Shown here in pieces: positions 18,202 to 26,797 of a stretch of DNA of 64,000 bases. A program made the position numbers and the translations under genes. How positions within the stretch are numbered: the first letter of the stretch is position 1; the number at the start of each line of letters is the position of its first letter. This stretch comes from Oryzomicrobium terrae (GTDB lineage: Bacteria > Pseudomonadota > Gammaproteobacteria > Burkholderiales > Rhodocyclaceae): positions 744,001 through 808,000 of the forward strand of contig NZ_CP022579.1 in NCBI RefSeq assembly GCF_008274805.1. The letters run 5' to 3'. The notes under the pieces were generated by a model. That model saw only the letters and a list, made by a program, of their open reading frames with translations, searched no databases and was not told the origin of the DNA.

Positions 18202-19929
18202 ATGAGCATGAACCGCCGTGAATTCCTCAACATGCTGGCGGTAGCCGCCGCCGGCGGCTTCGCCTTGCACAGCGACTTCGCCCTGGCCGAAAAATCGGCG
18301 GCGAAGATGTACGACCTGCCGCGCTTCGGCAACGTGTCGCTGCTGCACATGACCGACTGCCATGCCCAGCTGAAGCCGATCTACTTCCGCGAGCCCAACG
18401 TCAATCTGGGCCTGGGCGGCCAACTCGGCCGGGTGCCGCACCTGGTGGGCGAATCCCTGCTCAAGCACTTCGGCATCCGCCCCGGCACCCTGGATGCCCA
18501 CGCCTTCACCTACCTGGACTTCGAAAAGGCCGCCCGCACCTACGGCAAGGTCGGCGGCTTCGCCCACCTGGCGACCCTGGTCAAGCGCATGAAGGCCAAC
18601 CGCCCCGGCGCCCTGCTGCTCGACGGCGGCGACACCTGGCAAGGCTCCGGCACCGCCCTGTGGACCAATGCCCAGGACATGGTCGATGCCTGCAAGGCCC
18701 TTGGCGTGGACATCATGACCCTGCATTGGGAATGCACCTACGGCATGGAGCGCCTCAAGGAGATCGAGGAGAAGGACTTCGCCGGCAAGATCGACATCGT
18801 CGCCCAGAACGTCAAGACCAACGACTTCGGCGACCCGGTGTTCAAGCCCTACGTCATCAAGCAGATCAACGGCGTGCCGGTGGCCATCATCGGCCAGGCC
18901 TTCCCCTACACCCCCATCGCCAACCCGCGCTACATGGTGGCCGACTGGACCTTCGGCATCCAGGACGACAACATGCAGAAGGTGGTGGACGAGGCCCGCG
19001 GCCAGGGCGCCCAGGTGGTGGTGGTGCTCTCCCACAACGGCATGGACGTGGACCTCAAGATGGCCTCCCGGGTGCGCGGCATCGACGCCATCCTGGGCGG
19101 CCACACCCACGACGGCGTGCCTGCCCCGGTCAAGGTCAGCAACGCCGGCGGCGTCACCCTGGTCACCAACGCCGGCTCCAACGGCAAGTACCTGGGCGTG
19201 CTCGACTTCGACGTCAAGAACGGCAAGGTCGCCGACTTCCGCTACAAGCTGCTCCCCGTGTTCGCCAACCTGATCCCGGCGGACAAGGCCATGGACGACC
19301 TGATCGCCAAGATCCGCGCGCCCTACGAGAGCAAGCTCGGCGAGCAGCTGGCCGTCACCGAAGGCCTGCTCTACCGCCGCGGCAACTTCAACGGCACCTT
19401 CGACCAGGTCATCCTGGACGCCCTGATGAAGGTCAAGGACGCCGAGATCGCCTTCTCCCCCGGTTTCCGCTGGGGCACCTCGCTGCTGCCCGGTCAGGCC
19501 ATCACCATGGAGCACGTGCTCGACCAGACCGCCATCACCTACCCCTACACCACCGTCACCAACATGACCGGGGAGATGATCAAGACCGTGCTCGAAGACG
19601 TCTGCGACAACCTCTTCAACCCGGACCCTTACTACCAGCAGGGCGGCGACATGGTGCGGGTGGGCGGCCTGCAATACACCTGCGACCCCACCGCCAAGAT
19701 GGGCGGCCGCATCCAGGACATGCGCCTCAACGGCAAGCCCATCGACCCGGCCAAGACCTACAAGGTCGCCGGTTGGGCCCCGGTGGCCGAAGAAGCCAAG
19801 GCCGCCGGCGGCGAACCGATCTGGGACGTGGTGGCCGGCTACCTGCGCAGCATCAAGACCGTGAAACCCGTGGCCCTCAACCTGCCCAAGCTGAAGGGCG
19901 TGGACGGCAACCCGGGGATGGTGGGTTGA
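18202..19929 (+). CDS. soxB: S-sulfosulfanyl-L-cysteine sulfohydrolase (thiosulfohydrolase)
   Basis: Dimanganese hydrolase releasing sulfate from SoxY-bound S-sulfonate. 575 residues with a Tat-like N-terminus (N-R-R-E-F-L). Metal ligands of the 5'-nucleotidase superfamily are visible: D52 and H54 (MTDCHAQ), D144 (GGDTW), N203 (QNVKT), H278 (SHNGMD), and H301 and H303 (GGHTHDG). The C-terminal nucleotidase domain is complete. SD GGAAGGGAC is weak. Last gene of the sox run, behind the terminator at 18142. Confidence 0.97.
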   Translation: MSMNRREFLNMLAVAAAGGFALHSDFALAEKSAAKMYDLPRFGNVSLLHMTDCHAQLKPIYFREPNVNLGLGGQLGRVPHLVGESLLKHFGIRPGTLDAHAFTYLDFEKAARTYGKVGGFAHLATLVKRMKANRPGALLLDGGDTWQGSGTALWTNAQDMVDACKALGVDIMTLHWECTYGMERLKEIEEKDFAGKIDIVAQNVKTNDFGDPVFKPYVIKQINGVPVAIIGQAFPYTPIANPRYMVADWTFGIQDDNMQKVVDEARGQGAQVVVVLSHNGMDVDLKMASRVRGIDAILGGHTHDGVPAPVKVSNAGGVTLVTNAGSNGKYLGVLDFDVKNGKVADFRYKLLPVFANLIPADKAMDDLIAKIRAPYESKLGEQLAVTEGLLYRRGNFNGTFDQVILDALMKVKDAEIAFSPGFRWGTSLLPGQAITMEHVLDQTAITYPYTTVTNMTGEMIKTVLEDVCDNLFNPDPYYQQGGDMVRVGGLQYTCDPTAKMGGRIQDMRLNGKPIDPAKTYKVAGWAPVAEEAKAAGGEPIWDVVAGYLRSIKTVKPVALNLPKLKGVDGNPGMVG

Positions 19930-19955
19930 TGGTTTAACCCTCTAGCCACTGATAA

Positions 19956-20005
19956 CACAACGCCCCGTCGCTACCGGCTGCTGCCGGTGGTGGCGGGGCG
20001 TTGTG
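19956..20005 (+). terminator. Terminator hairpin after soxB
   Basis: Outer arms CACAACGCCCCG (19956-19967) and CGGGGCGTTGTG (19994-20005) are fully complementary; an inner ACCGGC/GCCGGT pair extends the stem. The T tract is short (CTTTG), so efficiency on the plus strand is uncertain. Confidence 0.75.
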
Positions 20006-20088
20006 CTTTGGGGGGTGGGGGGCGTCGGCTCCTCACCTCGAACGTTGTGCGAGCACCAAACGTCAAGCCCCAGGCACTACCAAAACAA

Positions 20089-20129
20089 AAACGGCCCGTC
20101 CGGCGAGACCACCGCCGGACGGGCCGTTT
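20089..20129 (-). terminator. Intrinsic terminator of tyrB
   Basis: Perfect 17-base stem (20089-20105 and 20113-20129) with a 7-base loop. On the minus strand it is followed by TTGTTTTGG, ending transcription coming from tyrB. Confidence 0.9.
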
Positions 20130-20166
20130 GCATTGCGACTCCCGGCGGCCTGCCGGGACGTACCGA

Positions 20167-21363
20167 TCAGCCTTGCAGCACCGCCGCCATGGCTTCGGCC
20201 ACGTAGTTCACGTTGCCGGTGTTGAGGCCGGCCACGCACATGCGGCCGGAGCGCACCAGGTACACGCCGAATTCCAGCCGCAGGCGGTCCACCTGCTCGG
20301 GGGAGAGACCGGTGTAGCTGAACATGCCGCGCTGCTTGAGGAAGTAGGAGAAATCCTTGCCCGGCACCCGGGCGGTCAGCACTTCATAGAGCTTCTGGCG
20401 CATGGCCTGGATGCGCACCCGCATCTCGTCCACTTCCTTGACCCACTGGGCGTGCAGGGCGGTGTCGTTCATCACCTTGGTGGTGACCTTCTCGCCGTGG
20501 ATGGGGGGGCTGGAGTAGTTGCGGCGCACGGTGAATTTCAGCTGGCCCAGGATGCGGCCGGCTTCCTCGGCATCCTTGCAGACCACGGACAGGCCGCCCA
20601 CCCGCTCGCCGTAGAAGGAGAGGTTCTTGGAGAAGGAGTTGCTGACCAGGAAGGGCAGCTTGGCCGCAGCCAGGGCGCGGATGGCGTAGGCGTCTTCTTC
20701 CAGGCCGTCGCCGAAGCCCTGGTAGGCGATGTCGAGGAAGGGGATCAGGTTGCGCTCGGCGACGATGGCGATGACCTGCTGCCATTGTTCCTGGGAGAGA
20801 TCCACGCCGGTGGGGTTGTGGCAGCAGGGGTGCAGCAGGACGATGCTCTGCTCGGGCAGGCCCTTGAGGCAGGCGACCATGCCGGCGAAGTCCACGCCGC
20901 CGGTCTTGGCGTCGTAGTAGGGGTAGTCGTGCACGGCGATGCCGGCGCCTTCGAAGATGGAGCGGTGGTTGTCCCAGGTGGGATTGCTGACCCAGGCTTC
21001 GCTCTTGGGGAAGTAGCGCTTGAGCAGGTCGGCGCCCACCTTGAGGGCGCCGGAGCCGCCCAGGGTCTGGATGGTGGCGATGCGGCCGGCCTTCAGGGCC
21101 TCGCTGTCGGCACCGAAGAGCAGCTTCTGCACCACGGCCCGGTAGTCGGCGGCGCCTTCCATGGGCAGGTAGGAGCGGGGGCCGGATTCGGCGGCGATGG
21201 CAGCCTCGGCAGCCTTCACGGAAGCCAGCAGGGGGATGTTGCCGGCCTCGTCGTAATAGAGACCGATGCCCAGGTTCACCTTCTTCGGGTTGGAGTCCTT
21301 GTGGAAGGTTTCCACCAGGGTGAGGATGGGGTCGCCAGCGTAGGCATCGACGTGTTCGAACAT
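20167..21363 (-). CDS. tyrB: Aromatic-amino-acid / aspartate aminotransferase
   Basis: PLP-dependent class I aminotransferase using aromatic amino acids and/or aspartate with 2-oxoglutarate. 398 residues, typical of the AspC/TyrB group. PLP lysine K246 in [16 protein letters not shown], pyridine-nitrogen partner D211 in [21 protein letters not shown] loop, and the substrate-carboxylate Arg near [11 protein letters not shown] at 21363 ([13 protein letters not shown]). TyrB and AspC cannot be separated with certainty by eye. It ends in the terminator at 20089. Confidence 0.87.
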   Translation of the reverse strand: MFEHVDAYAGDPILTLVETFHKDSNPKKVNLGIGLYYDEAGNIPLLASVKAAEAAIAAESGPRSYLPMEGAADYRAVVQKLLFGADSEALKAGRIATIQTLGGSGALKVGADLLKRYFPKSEAWVSNPTWDNHRSIFEGAGIAVHDYPYYDAKTGGVDFAGMVACLKGLPEQSIVLLHPCCHNPTGVDLSQEQWQQVIAIVAERNLIPFLDIAYQGFGDGLEEDAYAIRALAAAKLPFLVSNSFSKNLSFYGERVGGLSVVCKDAEEAGRILGQLKFTVRRNYSSPPIHGEKVTTKVMNDTALHAQWVKEVDEMRVRIQAMRQKLYEVLTARVPGKDFSYFLKQRGMFSYTGLSPEQVDRLRLEFGVYLVRSGRMCVAGLNTGNVNYVAEAMAAVLQG

Positions 21364-21594
21364 GCAGGAATCCTTGCGTGGTGCGGGGAGCGGCGCCGGG
21401 CGCGGGCCCGGCGGGGCCGTCAATCGGTAGTCGGGGCGGGGCCGCACCGCGGCGCGGTCCCGGAGGCGGCATAGTGCCCCAGGACGGGGCGCGGCTCAAT
21501 GCCCGGCAGCCTGCCGTTCCGGGCGCCGTGCTGACTGCGTCGCACGCATGAGGTCAGGCGGCGGTACGCAGTGTGCCGTGTTCAGTGCTGGTGG

Positions 21595-22311
21595 TCAGGC
21601 GAAGAAGCGGCTCCACAGGGCCGAGCAGGGCATCGCCAGCACCAGGGCGGGCAGCATGTTCACCACCGGAAACAGCTTGATGCCGCAGATGCGTAGGCCA
21701 GTGGCGAGCATCACCAGGCCGCCGCAGGCGGAAAAGTCGGCCAGCATGGTCGGGGTGGTCAGGGGCACCAGCAGGCTGGCGCTGGCGTAGAGGGCGCCCT
21801 GGATGAGCATCTGGGGCACGGCGATGAGGGCCACGGCCACCCCCAGCTCGGCGGCGAAGATGGTGGCGGTGAACAGGTCGAGCACCGACTTGGCGATGAG
21901 AATCTGGGCCTCGCCGGTCATGCCCTCGTGGGTGGCGCCGAAGATGCCCATGCCGCTGGCGCAGAAGAGCACCAGGATGGTCACGTACTTGGCGACGAAG
22001 CCTTCCACCTTGGGGTTGCCCTTGTCCCCGGGCAGCAGCCGTTCGGCCTGCTTCTGGGCCCAGCCGATGGCCAGCTCCAACCCCCGTTCGAGGCACAGCA
22101 GTTCGCCGATCAGCGCCCCGCCCAGCAGCGCCAGGGCCAGGGGCGGAATGGCATGGACCTTGGCCATCAGGGTGGTGCCGATGCCGGCGGCGAGGATGCC
22201 GCAGGTGAGCGGCAGGGCCTGGGTGACCCGCACCGGGATGCGCCGGCCCAGCACCGCGCCGGAAATGCCGCCCACGATCAGGACGGCGCTATTGACCAGG
22301 GGACCCAGCAT
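21595..22311 (-). CDS. DUF554 family membrane protein
   Basis: 238-residue integral membrane protein with about seven hydrophobic segments. The start MLGPLVNSAVLIVGGISGAVLG and the KYVTILVLFCASGMGIFG and PVVNMLPALVLA segments are typical of DUF554 (YdfK/YqgA-like). Function unknown. ATG at 22311. It is divergent from a LysR-family gene with an inverted-repeat array between them, suggesting direct control. Confidence 0.87.
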   Translation of the reverse strand: MLGPLVNSAVLIVGGISGAVLGRRIPVRVTQALPLTCGILAAGIGTTLMAKVHAIPPLALALLGGALIGELLCLERGLELAIGWAQKQAERLLPGDKGNPKVEGFVAKYVTILVLFCASGMGIFGATHEGMTGEAQILIAKSVLDLFTATIFAAELGVAVALIAVPQMLIQGALYASASLLVPLTTPTMLADFSACGGLVMLATGLRICGIKLFPVVNMLPALVLAMPCSALWSRFFA

Positions 22312-22449
22312 TGCACGCTCGCTTTCTTCCGCGTTGCCTTGTCCGCCTCGGCACGGCAGCCGGGGCCGGAGGACCGGGGCCCACCCCCGGTCCGCGGCCG
22401 GCCTGGTAGCGTGGCTACAGGGCAACGTGGTCCAGCAAGGCAACTTTTA

Positions 22450-22529
22450 CGATATGAAGACGAAAGTGTATTGAGTGAAGGTCCGCGTGGATAATATCGT
22501 TTGAATTTGCATCAATATCGAAACGATAT
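22450..22529. promoter_or_regulatory. Inverted-repeat array between DUF554 and LysR genes
   Basis: Four copies of the half-site CGATAT/ATATCG: 22450-22455, 22494-22499, 22515-22520 and 22524-22529. The last two form the palindrome ATATCGAAACGATAT, and the outer pair ATATCGTTT / AAACGATAT is a 9-base inverted repeat. This fits tetrameric LysR binding and autoregulation. Confidence 0.65.
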
Positions 22530-22550
22530 GGAAAGCCCCAGGGTGACGCC

Positions 22551-23426
22551 ATGGACCTGAAGCGCCTGCACTACTTCTGCACCATTGCCGACCAGGGCCA
22601 GATCAGCCGGGCGGCCCGGGTACTGCATATGGCCCAGCCGCCCTTGAGCCAGCGCCTGCGCGAACTGGAAGAAGAGCTGGGCACGCCCCTGTTCCTGCGC
22701 CAGGGCCGCGAGCTGCAACTGACCGACGCCGGCCGGCTGCTCTACCGCCGCGCCCGGGACATCCTGCGCAGCGTGGACGCCACCAAGGAAGAGGTGATCC
22801 GCGCCGCCACCCAGGCCGGGCCGACCCTGCGCATCGGCCTCACCCCCACCTCCCGGGCCCTCTGGCTGTCGCGCTTCGAGACCCTGCGGGCGCTCTTCCA
22901 GGACCGGCAGATCGGCCTGGTGGTGGGGGATTCGAGCTACCTGGAGCACCTGCTCGAAACCGGCCAGATCGACGCCGCCTTCATGCAGCCGCCCCTGCAC
23001 CCGGAAAACTTCCGCATCCAGCGCCTGGCCAGCAGCCCGCCGGTGGCAGTGCTGCCGCGCCGCCTGCACGGCACCGTGCCGCCGCGCCTTACCCTGGCCG
23101 ACCTGGCGCCCCATCCCCTGCTGCTGCTGCGCCGCTCCTTCGGCGTGAGCACCTACGAGCGCCTGCTGCGCAGCTTCCACGAACTGGGGCTGACCCCCAA
23201 CGTGGCCCTCTACAGTTCCGACGTGTCCCTGCTGCTGGAGTTGATGCGCCGGGGTTTTGCCGGCATCGCCGTGGTGCCCGAGTCCGAGGCGGGGGACATG
23301 GGCGAGGACTACTGGATCCGCCCCCTGGAGGCGGATCTGCCGGACTACCACCTGTCCCTGGTGTGCCGCAGCGGCGAGCAGGATGCGGCCCTGGTGGAAC
23401 GGCTGCTGGCCTTCTGGGCCGATTGA
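22551..23426 (+). CDS. LysR-family transcriptional regulator
   Basis: 291 residues. N-terminal winged helix (MDLKRLHYFCTIADQGQISR, AAQPPLSQRLRELEEELG-type pattern) followed by a two-lobed effector domain starting at about 92 (TLRIGLTPTSRALWL). It belongs to the group with the DLKRLHYF start that includes aromatic- and halo-acid regulators, but the ligand cannot be read from sequence. It is divergent from the DUF554 gene, its likely target. Confidence 0.92.
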   Translation: MDLKRLHYFCTIADQGQISRAARVLHMAQPPLSQRLRELEEELGTPLFLRQGRELQLTDAGRLLYRRARDILRSVDATKEEVIRAATQAGPTLRIGLTPTSRALWLSRFETLRALFQDRQIGLVVGDSSYLEHLLETGQIDAAFMQPPLHPENFRIQRLASSPPVAVLPRRLHGTVPPRLTLADLAPHPLLLLRRSFGVSTYERLLRSFHELGLTPNVALYSSDVSLLLELMRRGFAGIAVVPESEAGDMGEDYWIRPLEADLPDYHLSLVCRSGEQDAALVERLLAFWAD

Positions 23427-23550
23427 CCCGGCTGCACCGCAGCGCCAGCGCAAGGGGGAGGGCGCCCGAAGAGGGCCTGAGCGTATCTGGATGCGTCCGG
23501 CCCGGAGCACCGGGATCGGCCGCCGCGCCGCGACGCCCGGGGCGGCCGCC

Positions 23551-24972
23551 TTACGCCGCCGGGTCCGGAGCGTCGGGAAACGTCAGGGTGAAGCGCAGCC
23601 GCGACCCGGTTTGCGCCACCTGGGCCTGCCCGCCGTGCAGGGCCATGATCGAGCGCACGATCGCCAGGCCCAGGCCACTGGAGCGCGCCGAATCGGAGCG
23701 GGCCGTGTCGGCGCGATAAAAGCGGTCGAACAGGCGGGCGAGTACCGCCTCGGGCAGCGGCGCACCGTCGTTTTCCACCGCAAGGTGCCAGACGCTTCCG
23801 TCGTGGCGCGCCGAGAGCTCGATGGTGCTGCCCGGCGTGGCGTGGCGCACCGCATTGGCCACCAGGTTGCCCAGGGCGCGGCGCAGCAGGGCCGGATCGG
23901 CGCGCAGGGTGCCGTCGCCCCGGGTGCGGATGGTCACCCCCCGCTCCTCGGCCAAGCCCTCGAAGTACTCGGCCTGCCGTGTCAGCTCGGCGGCGATCGA
24001 CAGGGGCTGCCTGTCGAGGGCCTGTCCGGCGTGATCGGCCCGGGCGAGGAACAGCATGTTGTCGATCATGCGCGCCAGCCGTTCCAGTTCCTCGATGTTG
24101 GATTCCAGCAGCGCCTGGTAGTCGCTTTCCGCCCGGGGGCGGGCGAGCATCACCTGGCTCTGGCCGAGCAGGTTGCCCACCGGGGTGCGGAATTCGTGGG
24201 CCAGGTCGGCGGCGAACTGGGACAGGCGCGCAAAGCCGTCTTCGAGGCGGGCCAGCATGGTGTTCAGCGCCGTGGCCAGGCGGGCGATCTCGGGCGGGGC
24301 GTCCCGGGCGTCGAGCCGGGTGGACAGGCGGTTGACGGTGATGTCCCCGGCGACACGGCTCAAGCGGCGCAGCGGCGCCAGGGCGCGCCACACCACCCCG
24401 GCGGCGAGCAGGGCGGCCAGCGCGGCGGCCAGGGCGGCGGCCAGGCCGATGCGCCAGCGGTAGGCGGCCAGCAGCGCGGCCCGGTCCGGGTAGGCCCGGG
24501 CCACCGTGACGACCACCGGCCGGCCGTCGGGCTGCCCCAGCCGGGCCACGCCGGCCACCGCCGCGGCGGGGCTGCTGTCCCGGGTGTGCCAGCGCACCAG
24601 GGCGGCGGGGGCCGGCTCCTCGTTTTCGGCCAGGGGGGCGGGGCTGGGCAGGGCCTCGCGGCGCGGGTTGATGGTCAGCAGGACCTCGCCGTCCAGGGCG
24701 CGCACGTCGATCAGGGCGTTGCTCTCGCCGCTCATCGTGTCGCGCAGGTACTGGGGGCGCGTCAGCAGCAGCTCGGGGGTGGCCGCGTCGGCGAGCTGCT
24801 GGCGCAGTTGGCGCAGCTTGCCGAGCAGTTGCACGTCGTCGCGCCATTCGAGCTGGCCGGCGAAGGAGTGGTAGAGGTAAAAGCCCAGGCCGCTGCTGGC
24901 GACGGCGACCACCGCGGCGAACAAGAGCGCCAGCCGGACGCTCAGGGACAGGCGGGGCGTCACGGGCGCCAT
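23551..24972 (-). CDS. Sensor histidine kinase, copper/peroxide type (CusS/HprS-like)
   Basis: 473-residue membrane kinase from the ATG at 24972. TM1 is about 11-35 and TM2 about 174-196, enclosing a periplasmic sensor region (about 36-172). HAMP follows ([13 protein letters not shown]), with the phospho-acceptor H259 in [17 protein letters not shown]. The N box, F box ([11 protein letters not shown]) and G box (SSGLGLAIV) are intact. [12 protein letters not shown] is the signature of heavy-metal-type kinases (CusS, IrlS, HprS). The gene overlaps its response regulator by 13 bases. Signal (Cu or peroxide) is inferred from family and the operator upstream. Confidence 0.9.
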   Translation of the reverse strand: MAPVTPRLSLSVRLALLFAAVVAVASSGLGFYLYHSFAGQLEWRDDVQLLGKLRQLRQQLADAATPELLLTRPQYLRDTMSGESNALIDVRALDGEVLLTINPRREALPSPAPLAENEEPAPAALVRWHTRDSSPAAAVAGVARLGQPDGRPVVVTVARAYPDRAALLAAYRWRIGLAAALAAALAALLAAGVVWRALAPLRRLSRVAGDITVNRLSTRLDARDAPPEIARLATALNTMLARLEDGFARLSQFAADLAHEFRTPVGNLLGQSQVMLARPRAESDYQALLESNIEELERLARMIDNMLFLARADHAGQALDRQPLSIAAELTRQAEYFEGLAEERGVTIRTRGDGTLRADPALLRRALGNLVANAVRHATPGSTIELSARHDGSVWHLAVENDGAPLPEAVLARLFDRFYRADTARSDSARSSGLGLAIVRSIMALHGGQAQVAQTGSRLRFTLTFPDAPDPAA

Positions 24973-25631
24973 TCGCACACGTAGCCCATGCCGCGCACCG
25001 CGTGGATCAGGCGCCCCGGCACCGGGTCGCCGATCTTTTGCCGCAGGCGCCGGATCGCCACGTCCACCACGTTGGTGTCGCTGTCGAAGTTCATGTCCCA
25101 CACCTGGGAGGCGATCTGGCTGCGGGAGAGCACCTCGCCCTGGCGGCGCAGCAGCAGGTGCAGCAGGGCGAATTCCCGCGGCGTCAGATGAATGCGCTCA
25201 CCGCCCCGGGTGACGCGGCGCGCCGGCACGTCCATGCAGAGGTCGTCGATGGCCAGCTGGTCCGCCTCGCGCAGGGGGCCGCGCCGCAGCAGGGTGCGGA
25301 TGCGCGCCACCAGCTCGGCGAAGGCGAAGGGCTTGACCAGGTAGTCGTCGGCCCCCAGCTCCAGCCCCTTGATCCGGTCGTCCAGGCCGTCCCGGGCGGT
25401 CAGGAAGATCACCGGCGTGCCCTGGCCCTCGCGCAGCCGGCGCAGCACCTGCCAGCCGTCCAGCCCGGGCAGCATCACGTCGAGCACGATCAGGTCGTAC
25501 CCCCCTTCCTCGGCAAGGTGCAGCCCCTCCCGGCCGTCCCGGGCCAGGTCGACGACAAAGCCCGATTCGGTCAGCCCCTTCTTCAAGTAGTCGCCGGTCT
25601 TCGGCTCGTCTTCCACCACCAGTATCCGCAC
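24960..25631 (-). CDS. OmpR-family response regulator, CusR/HprR-like
   Basis: 223 residues. Receiver domain with phospho-acceptor D51 ([14 protein letters not shown]) and K in YLVKPFAF; C-terminal winged helix ([38 protein letters not shown]). The start [22 protein letters not shown] is closest to CusR/CopR/HprR. It begins at a GTG (25631). It is divergent from the HbpS-like gene; the palindrome TGACAA-TT-TTGTCA in between matches the CusR/HprR box. Confidence 0.93.
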   Translation of the reverse strand: MRILVVEDEPKTGDYLKKGLTESGFVVDLARDGREGLHLAEEGGYDLIVLDVMLPGLDGWQVLRRLREGQGTPVIFLTARDGLDDRIKGLELGADDYLVKPFAFAELVARIRTLLRRGPLREADQLAIDDLCMDVPARRVTRGGERIHLTPREFALLHLLLRRQGEVLSRSQIASQVWDMNFDSDTNVVDVAIRRLRQKIGDPVPGRLIHAVRGMGYVCEWRP

Positions 25632-25684
25632 GCTTGCGCCTCCTAATCGAGCTCCGGATGGTAGCCATGGCGGGCGCGGCGGTG

Positions 25685-25702
25685 GATGACAATTTTGTCA
25701 TC
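25685..25702. promoter_or_regulatory. CusR/HprR-type operator palindrome
   Basis: Perfect palindrome GATGACAATTTTGTCATC, containing TGACAA-N2-TTGTCA, the box recognised by CusR and HprR in E. coli. It lies 54 bases upstream of the response regulator start and 69 bases before the HbpS-like gene, placed to control both directions. Confidence 0.88.
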
Positions 25703-25770
25703 GGGCCGCCACCGTTCCGCCAGCCCCCGCCCGCTATCGTGGCCGTTCTCGCTACCACGGAGACTGCCCC

Positions 25771-26256
25771 ATGGCCCGTAAATTCCTTTTCCCCCTGATG
25801 CTCGCCACGACGGCCGTCCAGGCCGCCCCTCTGCCGGTGGCGCCCCAGCTCACCCTGTCCGCAGCGGAACAGCTGGCCGTCTCGGCCCGGGAAGCCTGCG
25901 CGGCTCGGGGCAAGGCGGTCACCATCGCCGTGCTCGATGCCGGCGGCCAGACCGTGCTGCTCGGCCGGGGCGACGGCGTCGGCCCCCACAACACGGAGGC
26001 GGCGCGCCGCAAGGCCTACAGCGCCCTGTCGACCAAAACCGCCACCCTGCACTTGGGGCGGGCCGCCCGGGCCAACCCCGACACGGCCAACCTCGCGAAC
26101 CTGCCCGAACTGCTGTTGCTCGGCGGCGGCGTGCCGCTGTGGCAGGGCGACACCCTGGTGGGCGCCATCGGCGTGGCGGGGGGCGGCGGCCCCGAGGGCG
26201 ACGACACCTGCGCCCGAGCCGCCCTGGCCGGCCGCCCCGACCTGCAAACCCGTTGA
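25771..26256 (+). CDS. Exported GlcG/HbpS-family protein (DUF336)
   Basis: 161 residues with a signal peptide (ATTAVQAAP, cleavage near 19). The domain (LTLSAAEQLAVSAREACAARG; VTIAVLDAGGQTVLLGRGDG; RRKAYSALSTKTAT; LLLGGGVPLWQGDTLVGAIGVAGGG) is HbpS/GlcG. Streptomyces HbpS is a heme-degrading, redox-sensing extracellular protein; others in the family have no known role. The first gene of a plus-strand pair behind the CusR/HprR-type box, followed after 27 bases by hiuH. Confidence 0.85.
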   Translation: MARKFLFPLMLATTAVQAAPLPVAPQLTLSAAEQLAVSAREACAARGKAVTIAVLDAGGQTVLLGRGDGVGPHNTEAARRKAYSALSTKTATLHLGRAARANPDTANLANLPELLLLGGGVPLWQGDTLVGAIGVAGGGGPEGDDTCARAALAGRPDLQTR

Positions 26257-26283
26257 ATCCCTTTTTTCAAGGAGGATAGTTCC

Positions 26284-26697
26284 ATGTTGCAACCGATCCG
26301 CACCCTGGCCCTCGCCGGCCTGCTTTCCCTCGCCAGCCACGCCGCCCTCGCCGCCGGCAATCCGCTGAGCGTCCACATCCTGGACCTGCAAAGCGGCCAG
26401 CCCACCCCGGGCGTGACCGTCGATCTCGAGCAAAAGACCGCCGCCGGCTGGCGCGCCCTCGGCTCGGCCGTGACCGACGCCCAGGGCCGCATCCGTGAGA
26501 TGTTCCCGGCCAAGGAACGCTTCGCCGCCGGCGAGTACCGGGTGGTGTTCCATACCGGCGAGCACTTCGCCAAGATCAAGCAGCCGACCTTCTTCCCCGA
26601 GATCCCGGTGCCTTTCACCGTCGAGGATGCGGCGCAGCACTACCATATCCCCCTGCTGCTCAGCCCCTACGGCTATTCCACCTACCGGGGCAATTAA
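26284..26697 (+). CDS. hiuH: Periplasmic 5-hydroxyisourate hydrolase (transthyretin-like)
   Basis: 137 residues: signal peptide (1-24, ALAAG) then a transthyretin-fold hydrolase. Active-site pattern: H31 (LSVHILD), an Arg in the middle, H121 (YHIPLLLSPYGYSTY), and a C-terminal Y-R-G-N instead of the usual YRGS/T. In E. coli periplasmic HiuH (YedX) is encoded beside HprRS and controlled by it; the same linkage recurs here. No other purine-degradation genes are nearby, so the physiological substrate is uncertain. SD AAGGAGG. Confidence 0.9.
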   Translation: MLQPIRTLALAGLLSLASHAALAAGNPLSVHILDLQSGQPTPGVTVDLEQKTAAGWRALGSAVTDAQGRIREMFPAKERFAAGEYRVVFHTGEHFAKIKQPTFFPEIPVPFTVEDAAQHYHIPLLLSPYGYSTYRGN

Positions 26698-26710
26698 GCC
26701 CCGCGCTGGC

Positions 26711-26750
26711 AAAAAAACCCCGCCCGGCATGTGCCCGGCGGGGTTTTTTT
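26711..26750. terminator. Bidirectional terminator between hiuH and yeiH
   Basis: A-tract and CCCCGCC (26711-26724) pair with GGCGGGG and a T-tract (26737-26750). It works for hiuH (plus) and for the convergent yeiH (minus). Confidence 0.93.
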
Positions 26751-26797
26751 GTCGGGCCGGGTTGGCGTCGCCCCGGGCCGGGGAGGGGCCTGGCCGG

